Below, in pieces: positions 34,131 through 42,526 of a DNA stretch of 43,011 nt. Both the position numbers and the translations under genes were made by a program. Source of the stretch: an uncultured Hyphomicrobiales bacterium (GTDB taxonomy: Bacteria > Pseudomonadota > Alphaproteobacteria > Rhizobiales > Beijerinckiaceae); the NCBI GenBank assembly GCA_903932535.1, contig CAIZGR010000453.1:1-43011 (forward strand). The letters run 5' to 3'. The first letter of the stretch is position 1; each line of letters starts with the position of its first letter. The notes under the pieces are model-generated. The model did not search any database. It had not been told where the DNA came from and was given only the letters and a program-made list of their open reading frames with translations.

Positions 34131-35027
34131 ATGCCGCGCGTTCACGCCAACGGAATCGACATCGCCTACGAGAGCTTCGGGCGCGAGGGCGATCCCGCGA
34201 TCCTGCTCGTCCACGGGCTCGCCACGCCGCTGACCGGCTGGCCCGATTCGCTTTGCGACGGACTCGTGCGCCGCGGCTTCCGGGTGGTGCGGTTCGACAA
34301 TCGCGACATCGGCCGCTCGACGGTCCTGTCCGAACACGGAGTCCCGAACATCAGCGCGATGATGGCGACGCTCCAGGCGGGCGGGCGGCCCGTCCCGCCC
34401 TATGGTCTCGACGCCATGGCCGCGGACATCGTGGGGCTCATGGACGCGCTGGCCATCAGCCGCGCCCATGTCGCCGGCGCCTCGATGGGCGGCATGATCG
34501 CTCAGCTCGTCGCCCTCGACCATCCCTGGAGGACGGCGAGCCTCGTCTCGATCATGTCGACGACGGGCCGGCCCGGCCTGCCGCCGGCGAAGCCGGACGC
34601 CATGCGGGCGCTTATGACTATGCCGAAGAGTTCGAGCCGTGCCGACCGTCTTGCGACGGCGCTCGCGGCGGTCGAGGCGATCAGCGGTTCGCTCCCCCAG
34701 ACGGACGAGGAACTCGCCGCCTATCTCGGGCGCAGCATCGACTACACGGCTTTCGATCCGCCCGCGGGGGCGCGGCACATGGCGGCCATTGTGGCCGCCC
34801 GGCCCCGGCATGAGCGCCTGAAGGGGCTCGCCGCCCCGACGCTCGTCATTCACGGGTCGGATGATCCGATCATGTTGCCTGCGCACGGCGAGGATACGGC
34901 GAACAGCATCCCTGGCGCGAAGCTGCTCGTCGTCCCCGGCATGGGCCACGACTTCAAGGAGGCGATCATGCCGGCGTGGATCGAGGCGATCGGCGATTTT
35001 GCGGCGAAGGCGGAGGCGGGCTGCTGA
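34131..35027 (+). CDS. Alpha/beta hydrolase
   Basis: A 298-residue alpha/beta-hydrolase-fold enzyme of unknown substrate. It has the oxyanion HG motif LLVHGLATPLTGW, FDNRDIGRST, the nucleophile elbow GASMGGMIAQL, the acid region TLVIHGSDDPIM and the catalytic His in VPGMGHDFKE. The pattern RFDNRDIG and GASMGGMIAQ is shared with esterases and haloalkane-dehalogenase-like hydrolases. The ATG at 34131 gives PRVHANGIDIAYESFG, the standard N-terminal hairpin. It stands alone between the tRNA and the peroxiredoxin gene. Confidence 0.88.
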   Translation: MPRVHANGIDIAYESFGREGDPAILLVHGLATPLTGWPDSLCDGLVRRGFRVVRFDNRDIGRSTVLSEHGVPNISAMMATLQAGGRPVPPYGLDAMAADIVGLMDALAISRAHVAGASMGGMIAQLVALDHPWRTASLVSIMSTTGRPGLPPAKPDAMRALMTMPKSSSRADRLATALAAVEAISGSLPQTDEELAAYLGRSIDYTAFDPPAGARHMAAIVAARPRHERLKGLAAPTLVIHGSDDPIMLPAHGEDTANSIPGAKLLVVPGMGHDFKEAIMPAWIEAIGDFAAKAEAGC

Positions 35028-35105
35028 GAGCCGCCTTTACGCCCGTCGCAATCTCGGATTAGTTTGATCGAAGCCGCCGCGGAGGGCGGCGCAGAGGATT
35101 GCCCC

Positions 35106-35594
35106 ATGACCATCGCCGTCGGCGAAAGCCTGCCCAACGTGACGCTCACGCTCGTGACTCCGGACGGCCCGAAGCCGGTCGCGGCCAAGGACTATTTCGC
35201 CGGCAAGACCATCGTCCTCTTCGGCCTGCCGGGCGCCTTCACCCCGACCTGCCACAAGAATCATCTGCCGGGCTTCATCGCGCACGAGGCGGCGTTCAAG
35301 GCCAAGGGCGTCGACGCCATCGCGATGACCGCGGTCAACGATCCCTTCGTGCTCGCGGCCTGGGCGGGCGCTACCGGCGCCGACGGCCACATCGACTTCC
35401 TCGCCGACGGCAGCGCGGTTTTCGCCAAGGCGCTCGGCCTGGAGCTCGACCTGACCGAGCGCGGCATGGGCGTGCGCTCGACGCGCTATTCGGCGCTGGT
35501 CGAGGACGGCGTGGTCAAGACGCTCAACGTCGAGCCGCAACCGGGCGTCGCCGACCTCTCGGGCGCGGCGCATATTCTGGAGCAGATACCGTAA
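35106..35594 (+). CDS. Peroxiredoxin (Prx5/AhpC-TSA type)
   Basis: Reduces peroxides through a peroxidatic Cys in LPGAFTPTCHKNHLPGF; the second Cys of atypical two-Cys Prx5 enzymes is not evident in the 162 residues, so a one-Cys glutaredoxin- or glutathione-dependent mechanism is likely. Other family segments are FGLPGAF, VNDPFVLAAWAG and RSTRYSALVEDG. The ATG at 35106 (MTIAVGESLPN) fits. The 297 bases after it, up to polA, show nothing recognisable. Confidence 0.9.
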   Translation: MTIAVGESLPNVTLTLVTPDGPKPVAAKDYFAGKTIVLFGLPGAFTPTCHKNHLPGFIAHEAAFKAKGVDAIAMTAVNDPFVLAAWAGATGADGHIDFLADGSAVFAKALGLELDLTERGMGVRSTRYSALVEDGVVKTLNVEPQPGVADLSGAAHILEQIP

Positions 35595-35891
35595 GGGCGC
35601 GCATCATAGGCGCGACCGCCGGACGCGGCTGGCGGTCGCGTCGTCTACAGGGAGGCGCCCACCGCAAGTTCCCCGGAGTGCGCAGCGAGTGCAGCCCCGC
35701 CAAAGCCAGGATCGACGCTCCGATCCACGCACGCCGCCATGCTGTCGCGAACGCCGGCGCCGTGGCGACGCCGCATCGCCTGAACCCTCATGCTCCCGCC
35801 GAGATGACGGACCGATGAACGACGGAAGAGGCGCCCGGAAGCGCCTCGCCCCGATGGCGCCGGCACGCCGCATCGCCTATTCTCACGCCCC

Positions 35892-38885
35892 ATGACCCAG
35901 CCCCACCGCCCTGTCGGCCCCGGCGACCACGTTTTTCTCGTCGACGGTTCGTCGTTCGTGTTCCGCGCGTATTATCAGTCGATCCGGCAGGACCAGAAAT
36001 ACAACTATCGCTCCGACCGGCTGCCGATCGGCGCGGTCAGGCTGTTCGCGGCCAAGGTGCTGCAATTCGTCAAGGACGGCGCGGCGGGGCTCAGGCCCAC
36101 GCATCTCGCCATCATCTTCGACAAGTCGGAGAATTCCTTTCGCCGCGCGCTCTACCCTCCCTACAAGAGCCACCGCCCCGAGCCGCCTGCCGACCTCGTG
36201 CCGCAGTTCCCGCTGATGCGCGCCACCGTGCGCGCCTTCGGCATGATCCCGGTCGAGCAGGACCGCTACGAGGCGGACGACCTCATCGCCACCTACGCCC
36301 GGCAGGCGCGCGACCGGGGCGCCGACGTGCTGATCGTCTCGGCCGACAAGGACCTGATGCAGCTCATCGAGCCGGGCGTCGCCATGTACGACCCGGCCTC
36401 GGGCGAGCGCGAGGAGCGGCGCATCGGTCCGGCCGAGGTTTTCGACTATTTCGGGGTCGGGCCGGACAAGGTGGTCGACGTTCAGGCGCTCGCCGGCGAT
36501 TCGACCGACAACGTGCCCGGCGCGCCCGGCATCGGCGTCAAGACCGCCGCGCAACTCATCGGCGAATACGGCGACCTCGACACGCTGCTCGCCCGCGCCG
36601 CCGAGATCAAGCAGCCCAAGCGGCGCGAAGCGCTGACCCTGCCCGAGAACGTCGACCGCATCCGCATCTCGCAGACGCTGGTCACGCTCGTGCGCGACGT
36701 GGCGCTCGAGACCCCGCTCGACGACCTCGCCGCCCCGACGCTCGACGGAGAGGCGCTCGTCGCCTTCCTCAAGGCGATGGAGCTGACCACGATCACCCGC
36801 CGGGTCGGCGAGATCTGCGGCGTCGACGTCGCCGCCGTCGAGCCGGACCCGCGCTACGTCGGCCCCGCCGGCTGGCGCGGGCGAGACGGCGAAACCGTGG
36901 AGGCGCCGGCGCCGCCGGGCGCGCCGTCAACGGCGGAAGCGCCGAAAGCCGCGCCGCCGCTTGCCGCCCCCGAGGGCGCGACGCCGGCGGATCTGGCGCG
37001 GACGCGGGCCGCCGAGGCCAGGGCGCCCGTCGACCGCTCCGCCTACAAGACGATCCGGAGCCTCGACGAACTCGGCCTCTGGATCGCCCGCGCCCACGAA
37101 CTGGGCGAGGTCGCGTTCGACACCGAGACCTCGTCGCTCGATCCGTTGCAGGCGGACCTCGTCGGCTTCTCGCTCGCGGTGGCGCCGGGCGAGGCCTGCT
37201 ATGCGCCGCTCGGCCATCGCACGGGCGCGCAGGACCTGTTCGACGGCGGCGGGCTCGTTCCCGACCAGATCCGAGAGGCGGACGCGATCGCGCTCTTGAA
37301 GCCGCTCCTCGAGGCGCCGGGCGTGCTCAAGATCGGCCAGAACGTGAAGTTCGACATGCAGGTCATGGCGCAGCGCGGCGTGACCGTCGCGCCGATCGAC
37401 GACACGATGCTGATTTCCTATGCGCTGGACGCCGGGACGACCGGCGACGGCCACGGCATGGACGCGCTGTCCGAGCGGTTCCTCGGCCACAAGCCGATCG
37501 CGTTTTCCGAGGTCGCGGGCGCGGGCCGCACCTTCATCGGCTTCGCCCGCGTGCCCATAGAGAAGGCGACCGAATACGCCGCCGAGGACGCCGACGTGAC
37601 GCTGCGGCTCTGGCGCGCCCTGAAACCCCGCCTCGTGGCCGAGCGCATGGCGACGGTCTACGAGACGCTGGAGCGGCCGATGCCGCCCGTGCTTGCGCGG
37701 ATGGAGCGGCGCGGCGTCGCCATCGACCGCGACATGCTCTCGCGCCTCGCCGGCGATTTCGCGCAGAGCATGGCGCGGCTCGAAGCCGACATCAGCCGCA
37801 TCGTCGGCGGGCCGTTCAATCCCGGCTCGCCCAAGCAGCTCGGCGACATCCTGTTCGGCCAGATGGGCCTGCCGGGCGGCAAAAAGACGGCGACCGGGGC
37901 GTGGTCGACCACCGCGAGCGTGCTCGACGACCTCGCCGCGGAAGGGCATGAGCTGCCCGCCCGCGTCCTCGAATGGCGGCAATTGTCGAAGCTGAAGTCG
38001 ACCTACGCCGACGCGCTGCCGGGCTTCGTCAATCCCGCCACGGGCCGCGTCCACACGTCCTATGCGCTGGCCGCGACGACCACCGGGCGGCTGTCTTCGT
38101 CGGAGCCGAATTTGCAGAACATTCCGGTGCGCACCGAGGAGGGCCGGAAAATCCGCCGCGCTTTCGTCGCGCCGAAAGGCCGCAAGCTGATCTCCGCCGA
38201 CTACAGCCAGATCGAGCTGCGCCTGCTGGCGCATATCGCCGACATCCCGGCCCTGAAAAAAGCCTTTGCCGAGGGGCTCGACATCCATGCGATGACGGCC
38301 TCGGAAATGTTCGGCGTGCCCGTCGCCGGCATGCCCCCGGAAATCCGCCGCCGCGCCAAGGCGATCAATTTCGGCATCATCTACGGCATCTCGGCCTTCG
38401 GCCTCGCCAACCAGCTCGGCATTCCGCGCGAGGAGGCGGGCGCCTACATCAAGAAGTATTTCGAGCGCTTCCCCGGCATCCGCGACTACATGGAGGCGAC
38501 CAAGAAGGCCGCGCGCGCCGACGGCTACGTGACGACGATCTTCGGCCGCAAGTGCCACTACCCGCGCATCAGTTCGTCCAACGCCTCCGAGCGCGCCTTC
38601 AACGAGCGCGCCGCGATCAACGCCCCGATCCAGGGCTCGGCCGCCGACATCATCCGCCGCGCGATGGCGCGTATGGAGGCGGCGCTCGCTCAGGCGAAGC
38701 TTTCAGCCCTGATGCTCCTGCAGGTGCACGACGAACTGGTGTTCGAGGCGCTGGACGACGAGGTCGAAGCGACGCTGCCGGTGGTGAAAAAGGTGATGGT
38801 CGACGCGCCCGAACCGGCGCTGAAGCTCCACGTTCCGCTGCAGGTCGACGCCCGGGCGGCGCAGAACTGGGAAGAGGCGCATTGA
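35892..38885 (+). CDS. polA: DNA polymerase I
   Basis: Fills gaps and removes RNA primers. The 997-residue protein has all three domains: 5'-nuclease (VFLVDGSSFVFRAYYQ; DKSENSFRRALYPPYKSHR; DRYEADDLIATYA), an Ala/Pro-rich linker at about residues 335-375, an intact 3'-5' exonuclease (FDTETSSLDPL; KIGQNVKFDMQVM; YAAEDADVTLRL) and the polymerase with motif A DYSQIELRLLAH, motif B RRRAKAINFGIIYG and motif C LLQVHDELVFE. The ATG at 35892 is the first in frame before the conserved start. Confidence 0.97.
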   Translation: MTQPHRPVGPGDHVFLVDGSSFVFRAYYQSIRQDQKYNYRSDRLPIGAVRLFAAKVLQFVKDGAAGLRPTHLAIIFDKSENSFRRALYPPYKSHRPEPPADLVPQFPLMRATVRAFGMIPVEQDRYEADDLIATYARQARDRGADVLIVSADKDLMQLIEPGVAMYDPASGEREERRIGPAEVFDYFGVGPDKVVDVQALAGDSTDNVPGAPGIGVKTAAQLIGEYGDLDTLLARAAEIKQPKRREALTLPENVDRIRISQTLVTLVRDVALETPLDDLAAPTLDGEALVAFLKAMELTTITRRVGEICGVDVAAVEPDPRYVGPAGWRGRDGETVEAPAPPGAPSTAEAPKAAPPLAAPEGATPADLARTRAAEARAPVDRSAYKTIRSLDELGLWIARAHELGEVAFDTETSSLDPLQADLVGFSLAVAPGEACYAPLGHRTGAQDLFDGGGLVPDQIREADAIALLKPLLEAPGVLKIGQNVKFDMQVMAQRGVTVAPIDDTMLISYALDAGTTGDGHGMDALSERFLGHKPIAFSEVAGAGRTFIGFARVPIEKATEYAAEDADVTLRLWRALKPRLVAERMATVYETLERPMPPVLARMERRGVAIDRDMLSRLAGDFAQSMARLEADISRIVGGPFNPGSPKQLGDILFGQMGLPGGKKTATGAWSTTASVLDDLAAEGHELPARVLEWRQLSKLKSTYADALPGFVNPATGRVHTSYALAATTTGRLSSSEPNLQNIPVRTEEGRKIRRAFVAPKGRKLISADYSQIELRLLAHIADIPALKKAFAEGLDIHAMTASEMFGVPVAGMPPEIRRRAKAINFGIIYGISAFGLANQLGIPREEAGAYIKKYFERFPGIRDYMEATKKAARADGYVTTIFGRKCHYPRISSSNASERAFNERAAINAPIQGSAADIIRRAMARMEAALAQAKLSALMLLQVHDELVFEALDDEVEATLPVVKKVMVDAPEPALKLHVPLQVDARAAQNWEEAH

Positions 38886-38958
38886 AGGGGAGGCTCCCGA
38901 TCTCAGGACTCACCATACGGCGGACGGGACGCTCTCGTTTCGCCGCCCGCCGCTTCCG

Positions 38959-39318
38959 TCACAGTCGCGACGCCAAGACGAGCACCGCCACGAAGCCCGC
39001 GACGCCGGTCGCGACATGGGCGGCGAGAAACGAATTGGCGACCGTGCGGTAATTCCTGAAGAGAGGCGCCGAGAAGCCCGTGAGGATCGACGCGGCCAGA
39101 CAGCCGAGCCCGCCGATTGCGATGCTCCAGGGGACCGAATCCCGGCCCAAGTCGCTCGTGTGCAGAAAGACGACCAGCGTTTCCGTCGAGCCGACGCCGA
39201 GCAGCACATGGAAGCCGATCAGCACCGGCCGCCGCACTCTCTTGAACCATAGGAGGAGGAGCCAGGCGCCGAGCGCAGCCGCCGCCGTCACAATCAGAAC
39301 AACCGGAATTACCGTCAT
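38959..39318 (-). CDS. Small four-helix membrane protein of unknown function
   Basis: A 119-residue hydrophobic protein with about four membrane segments: VVLIVTAAAALGAWLLLLWF, VLIGFHVLLGVGSTETLVVF, IAIGGLGCLAASILTGF and NSFLAAHVATGVAGFVAVLV. Conserved-looking His residues (GFHVLLG, FLHTSDLG, AAHVATG) lie in or next to the helices, as in heme- or copper-binding membrane proteins, but I cannot name a family. GGAG lies six bases before the ATG. It converges with polA. Confidence 0.7.
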   Translation of the reverse strand: MTVIPVVLIVTAAAALGAWLLLLWFKRVRRPVLIGFHVLLGVGSTETLVVFLHTSDLGRDSVPWSIAIGGLGCLAASILTGFSAPLFRNYRTVANSFLAAHVATGVAGFVAVLVLASRL

Positions 39319-39459
39319 GGGAACTCCACCCCCGCGCCCTCGTGTAGAGAGTTACGCTCCGCGCTCGCGCGCGGATCAGCGAGGCGTGCTAGGCGGCGCC
39401 GGCGGCGGTCGCCCTCGCCGAAGTCTTTTACCTTAAATCGGCAGTTGGCCGGTCTTACG

Positions 39460-39490
39460 TTTTCGCGCTTATAGCGAGCTCTATTGATCT
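39460..39490 (+). repeat. IS1595-like left inverted repeat
   Basis: The outer 18 bases are TTTTCGCGCTTATAGCGA, an exact inverted copy of 40571-40588. The inner 13 bases match at nine positions. Confidence 0.85.
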
Positions 39491-39526
39491 GAGCTAGGAT
39501 TGCGCTGACGCATGCGGTAGGCGAGG

Positions 39527-40579
39527 TTGGAGCCGAGGGCATTCGAGATTTGGCTGGCCGGGGCGGAGCGGCTGGATTCAGCGCAGGTTGGTCGTGCATT
39601 GTTGGCCTTGTCCGCCATCGAAAGCGCACGCGCTCGCGGCGTTGGAGACACGCCTCCCGACGCGTGGGTCGAACCGGTCGGGGGAATGAAGCGTGAGGAG
39701 GACGGGGACGAGACGGTCGCTTCGATCGTTCATCGCCGGGTCGAGGTCTCGGGATGTCCGCATTGCCGGTCGGACGAGATCGTCGGGTGGGGACGATCGG
39801 ATGGCCTGCCGCGCTATCGGTGCAAGGCGTGCGGGAAGACGTTCAACGCGCTGACGAAGACGCCGATGGCGGGGTTGCACAAGAAGGAAGAATGGCTGGC
39901 GCACGCCGAAGCGATGATCGACGGCGCGAGCCTCGCCAAGGCGGCCGCGCGTTGCAGCGTCCATGCCACGACGGCTTTTCGCTGTAGACATCGGTTTCTG
40001 ACGGCGTTGTCTTCCGACAAACCGCAATCGATGCGCGGGATCGTCGAGGGCGACAAGATGTTCGTTCTGGAATCCTTCAAGGGCAAGCGATCCGGCCTGC
40101 CTCGACCGTCGCGCAAGCGCGGCGGCCAGGCGGCCAAACGCGGGCTTTCGGCGGAACAGATTCCCATTGTCGTGGTTCGCGATCGCCAGGGCGCAACCTT
40201 CGACGCGGTGCTGCCCAAACTGAACCGGGCCTCCATGGCGGCCGCCCTCGGCGACGTCCTGGCGGGCGCGGAAACCTTCTGTTGCGACGGCGGCACATCC
40301 ATTGTCGCTTGTGCGCGCGCAGCCGGCCTCCCCGTTCATGTCCTGTCCGCGCCCGGCGGTTCTCGTCCTGACGCGCCGCAATTCCACATCAACAACGTCA
40401 ATGGCTATCATGGCCGGTTCAACGAATGGATGCGTCGCTTCCACGGCGTCGCCACCAAGAACCTGCCGAACTATCTGGGATGGCGCCGAGCCCTCGAAGC
40501 CCTCGGACAACAGGCCAGTCCCAGGCGCTGGATCCTCGGAACGGTCGGGCTCGGGCCATATCAACAGATTTCGCTATAA
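39527..40579 (+). CDS. IS1595-family transposase
   Basis: A 350-residue DDE-type transposase. It has an N-terminal helical domain, a zinc ribbon (CPHCRSDEIVGWGRSDG, then YRCKACGKTF), a helix-turn-helix part (MIDGASLAKAAARCSVHATT), and an ISXO2-like catalytic domain with Asp in VEGDKMFVLES, Asp in FCCDGGTS and the Asn/His pair in HINNVNGYHGRFNEWM that replaces the last Glu in this family. The start seems to be TTG at 39527, since the only nearby ATG runs straight into a stop. The frame is unbroken, so the element may be active. Confidence 0.9.
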   Translation: MEPRAFEIWLAGAERLDSAQVGRALLALSAIESARARGVGDTPPDAWVEPVGGMKREEDGDETVASIVHRRVEVSGCPHCRSDEIVGWGRSDGLPRYRCKACGKTFNALTKTPMAGLHKKEEWLAHAEAMIDGASLAKAAARCSVHATTAFRCRHRFLTALSSDKPQSMRGIVEGDKMFVLESFKGKRSGLPRPSRKRGGQAAKRGLSAEQIPIVVVRDRQGATFDAVLPKLNRASMAAALGDVLAGAETFCCDGGTSIVACARAAGLPVHVLSAPGGSRPDAPQFHINNVNGYHGRFNEWMRRFHGVATKNLPNYLGWRRALEALGQQASPRRWILGTVGLGPYQQISL

Positions 40580-40588
40580 GCGCGAAAA
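40571..40588 (-). repeat. IS1595-like right inverted repeat
   Basis: Perfect inverted copy of the left outer 18 bases; with the inner part, similarity extends back to 40558. Bases 40577-40579 form the transposase stop. Confidence 0.85.
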
Positions 40589-40627
40589 ATTTCGCCGCCG
40601 CCGGGAATAAGCCGCGCCCCCGCCGGG

Positions 40628-40663
40628 TCTCCTCTTCGACGGCGGCTGCCGCCGAGGAGGAGA
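40628..40663 (+). promoter_or_regulatory. Hairpin covering the ribosome binding site of the metallophosphoesterase gene
   Basis: TCTCCTC (40628-40634) pairs with GAGGAGA (40657-40663), which is the Shine-Dalgarno sequence five to eleven bases before the ATG. A second stem CGGCGG/CCGCCG (40640-40645 and 40649-40654) closes a three-base loop. In RNA this would mask the ribosome site. It may be a thermosensor-like or translation-attenuating element, or simply GC-rich chance. Confidence 0.4.
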
Positions 40664-40667
40664 GACG

Positions 40668-41591
40668 ATGACGCGCGACGCCGACGACGGCTTTGAACGC
40701 CGGCAAATCCTGAAATGCATGCTCTGGGCGGGAACCGGCGTGGTCTGGACGGTCGCGGGCGGCGTGCCCGCCTCGCGGCTCCTCGGCTCGGCCAAGGCGG
40801 CGGAAGGCGGGTTCTCCTTCGTCCAGCTTTCCGACAGCCACATCGGGTTCGCGAAGGCCGCCAACCCCGACGCGCGGGCGACCTTCGACGCCGCGATCGA
40901 CAAGGTGCTCGCCATGCCCGGAAAGCCCGCTTTCGTCCTCCACACCGGCGACGTCACCCATACCGCCAAGCCGGCGGAATTCGACGACGCGCTCGGGATG
41001 ATCGAGCGGGCGAGGCTCGACGTCCACTACGCCCCGGGCGAGCACGACATCACCGACGCCCGGAGCCGCGACGCCTGGCTCGCGCGCTTCGGCAAGGGCG
41101 CGGGCGGCGGCTGGTACGCCTTCGATCATGGCGGCGTGCATTTCGTGTCGCTCGTCAACGTCGTCGACCTGAAGACCAACGGCCTCGGCTCGCTCGGGGC
41201 GGAGCAGATCGCCTGGCTCGACGACGACCTCCGGGGCAAGTCGGCTTCGACGCCGATCGTCGTCTTCTGCCACATCCCGCTCTGGATGATCGCGCCGGAC
41301 TGGGGCTGGGGCACCGCGGACTCCGCGCTGGCGCTGGGGCTGCTTTCGCGCTTCGGCTCCGTGACGGTTCTCAACGGCCACATCCACCAGCTCATGCAGA
41401 AGGTCGAGGGGAACGTGACTTTCCACACGGCGCGCTCGAGCGCCTTCCCGCAGCCGGCGCCCGGAACGGCGCCGTCGCCGGGTCCCAAGGTCGTGCCGGC
41501 GGGGGAATTGCGCAAGTGGCTCGGCGTGCGCGAGGTCGCTTACGTTCCCACGCCGACGAACCTCGCCGTGACCGACTCCGACCTCGCCTGA
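40668..41591 (+). CDS. Exported calcineurin-like metallophosphoesterase
   Basis: A 307-residue phosphoesterase. The start FERRQILKCMLWAGTGVVW carries a twin Arg before a hydrophobic stretch, so Tat export is plausible. Metal ligands appear in order: DSHIG (Asp, His), HTGDVTH (Asp), GEHD in place of the usual GNHD/E, CHIPLW (His) and NGHIHQ (two His). The substrate is unknown. Ten bases separate it from a cytochrome c gene, and the sigma factor follows, so the four genes look like one regulated unit. It begins 79 bases after the IS1595 right end, which may have cut off upstream control sequence. Confidence 0.88.
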   Translation: MTRDADDGFERRQILKCMLWAGTGVVWTVAGGVPASRLLGSAKAAEGGFSFVQLSDSHIGFAKAANPDARATFDAAIDKVLAMPGKPAFVLHTGDVTHTAKPAEFDDALGMIERARLDVHYAPGEHDITDARSRDAWLARFGKGAGGGWYAFDHGGVHFVSLVNVVDLKTNGLGSLGAEQIAWLDDDLRGKSASTPIVVFCHIPLWMIAPDWGWGTADSALALGLLSRFGSVTVLNGHIHQLMQKVEGNVTFHTARSSAFPQPAPGTAPSPGPKVVPAGELRKWLGVREVAYVPTPTNLAVTDSDLA

Positions 41592-41601
41592 AGGAGCCGT
41601 C

Positions 41602-41961
41602 ATGTTTCGGGTCATCGTGACGCAGGCGGCGCTCGCCGCCGGCCCCGTCGCCGCCGCGCCGGCGGGCGATCTTGCCCGCGGCGAGCAGATCTATCAGGCC
41701 TGCACCGACTGCCATTCGCTCGACCAGAACGACGTCGGGCCGCGGCACCGCGGCGTCTATGGCCGCGAGGCCGGGTCGCTCGCCGACTACCCCTATTCGG
41801 ACGCGCTGAAAAACGCCAAGATCGTCTGGAACGCGGAGACCCTCGACAAGTGGCTGACCAATCCGCAGGCCTTCGTTCCGGGGGCGAAGATGTTCTTTCA
41901 CCTCGCCGACGCGCAGGACCGCGCCGACGTGATCGCATTCCTGAAGGAGCGGGCGAGATAG
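41602..41961 (+). CDS. Class I cytochrome c
   Basis: A periplasmic c-type cytochrome of 119 residues. A short signal sequence (VIVTQAALAAGPVAAAPAG) precedes the heme attachment motif CTDCH (Cys34, Cys37, His38). Met97 in PGAKMFFHL is the likely sixth heme ligand, and VGPRHRGVYGREAG and DVIAFLKERAR are typical of this class (cytochrome c-550/c2-like). AAGGAG is placed well upstream of the ATG. It could pass electrons in a stress or oxidation reaction linked to the neighbouring genes; that is inference. Confidence 0.92.
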   Translation: MFRVIVTQAALAAGPVAAAPAGDLARGEQIYQACTDCHSLDQNDVGPRHRGVYGREAGSLADYPYSDALKNAKIVWNAETLDKWLTNPQAFVPGAKMFFHLADAQDRADVIAFLKERAR

Positions 41962-41992
41962 GCGGGGCGATCCCCCTCGCCCCGCCCGCCCC

Positions 41993-42523
41993 ATGACGGC
42001 CGCCAGTCCCCTCGCCGCCGAGCGCTTCCGCGCGATCGTGCCGCCGCTTCTCGACGACGCCTATTCCCTGGCGAAATGGCTGTGCCGCGACGCCGACGAC
42101 GCTCACGACATCGTGCAGGAGGCGGCCGTGCGCGCGCTGAAGGCGCTGGCGACGACGAGCGTCGACCGCCCGAAGCCCTGGTTCCTCGCCATCGTCCGCA
42201 ATGCGGCGCTCACCTGGATGGCGCGGAATCGTCGCAAGGATCTCGCTTTCGCAGGCGACCTCGCCGACCTCGAGACGGTCGCGCCCCTCGACGCGGACGC
42301 AGGCCCGGACCCGGAGGCCGCCCTGATCGCGCTCGAGGACGGCGTTCGGCTACGAAAGGCGATCGCGGCGCTGCCGCCGCCGCTCCTGGAAGTTCTGGTC
42401 ATGCGCGACGTCAACGGCCTCGCCTATCGCGACATCGCCGAGGCTACAGGCCTGCCGATGGGAACCGTCATGTCGCGCCTCGCCCGCGCCCGCGGCGCGC
42501 TCGCCAAAACCCTGAAGGCCTGA
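41993..42523 (+). CDS. RNA polymerase ECF-family sigma factor
   Basis: A 176-residue extracytoplasmic-function sigma factor. Region 2 is DDAYSLAKWLCRDADDAHDIVQ (shown in two parts: DDAYSLAKWL and DADDAHDIVQEA), with KPWFLAIVRNAALTWM, and region 4 is LPPPLLEVLVMRDVNGLAY followed by DIAEATGLPMGTVMSRL. The sigma and the next gene are separated by three bases. The anti-sigma partner is encoded there. Together they should control this operon and possibly others. Confidence 0.93.
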   Translation: MTAASPLAAERFRAIVPPLLDDAYSLAKWLCRDADDAHDIVQEAAVRALKALATTSVDRPKPWFLAIVRNAALTWMARNRRKDLAFAGDLADLETVAPLDADAGPDPEAALIALEDGVRLRKAIAALPPPLLEVLVMRDVNGLAYRDIAEATGLPMGTVMSRLARARGALAKTLKA

Positions 42524-42526
42524 GCC

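Larger units (their letters stand above)
39460..40588 (+). mobile_element. IS1595-like insertion sequence
   Basis: About 1.13 kb with one intact transposase gene and 31-bp imperfect terminal inverted repeats (27 of 31 identical; the outer 18 perfect). The eight bases outside each end (GTCTTACG and ATTTCGCC) do not match, so no target duplication is visible. The transposase stop codon lies inside the right repeat. Confidence 0.8.

Noticed and set aside
35595..35891. Possible small gene between the peroxiredoxin gene and polA
   Set aside because: Open frames on both strands are Arg-rich, lack ribosome sites and show no family character.
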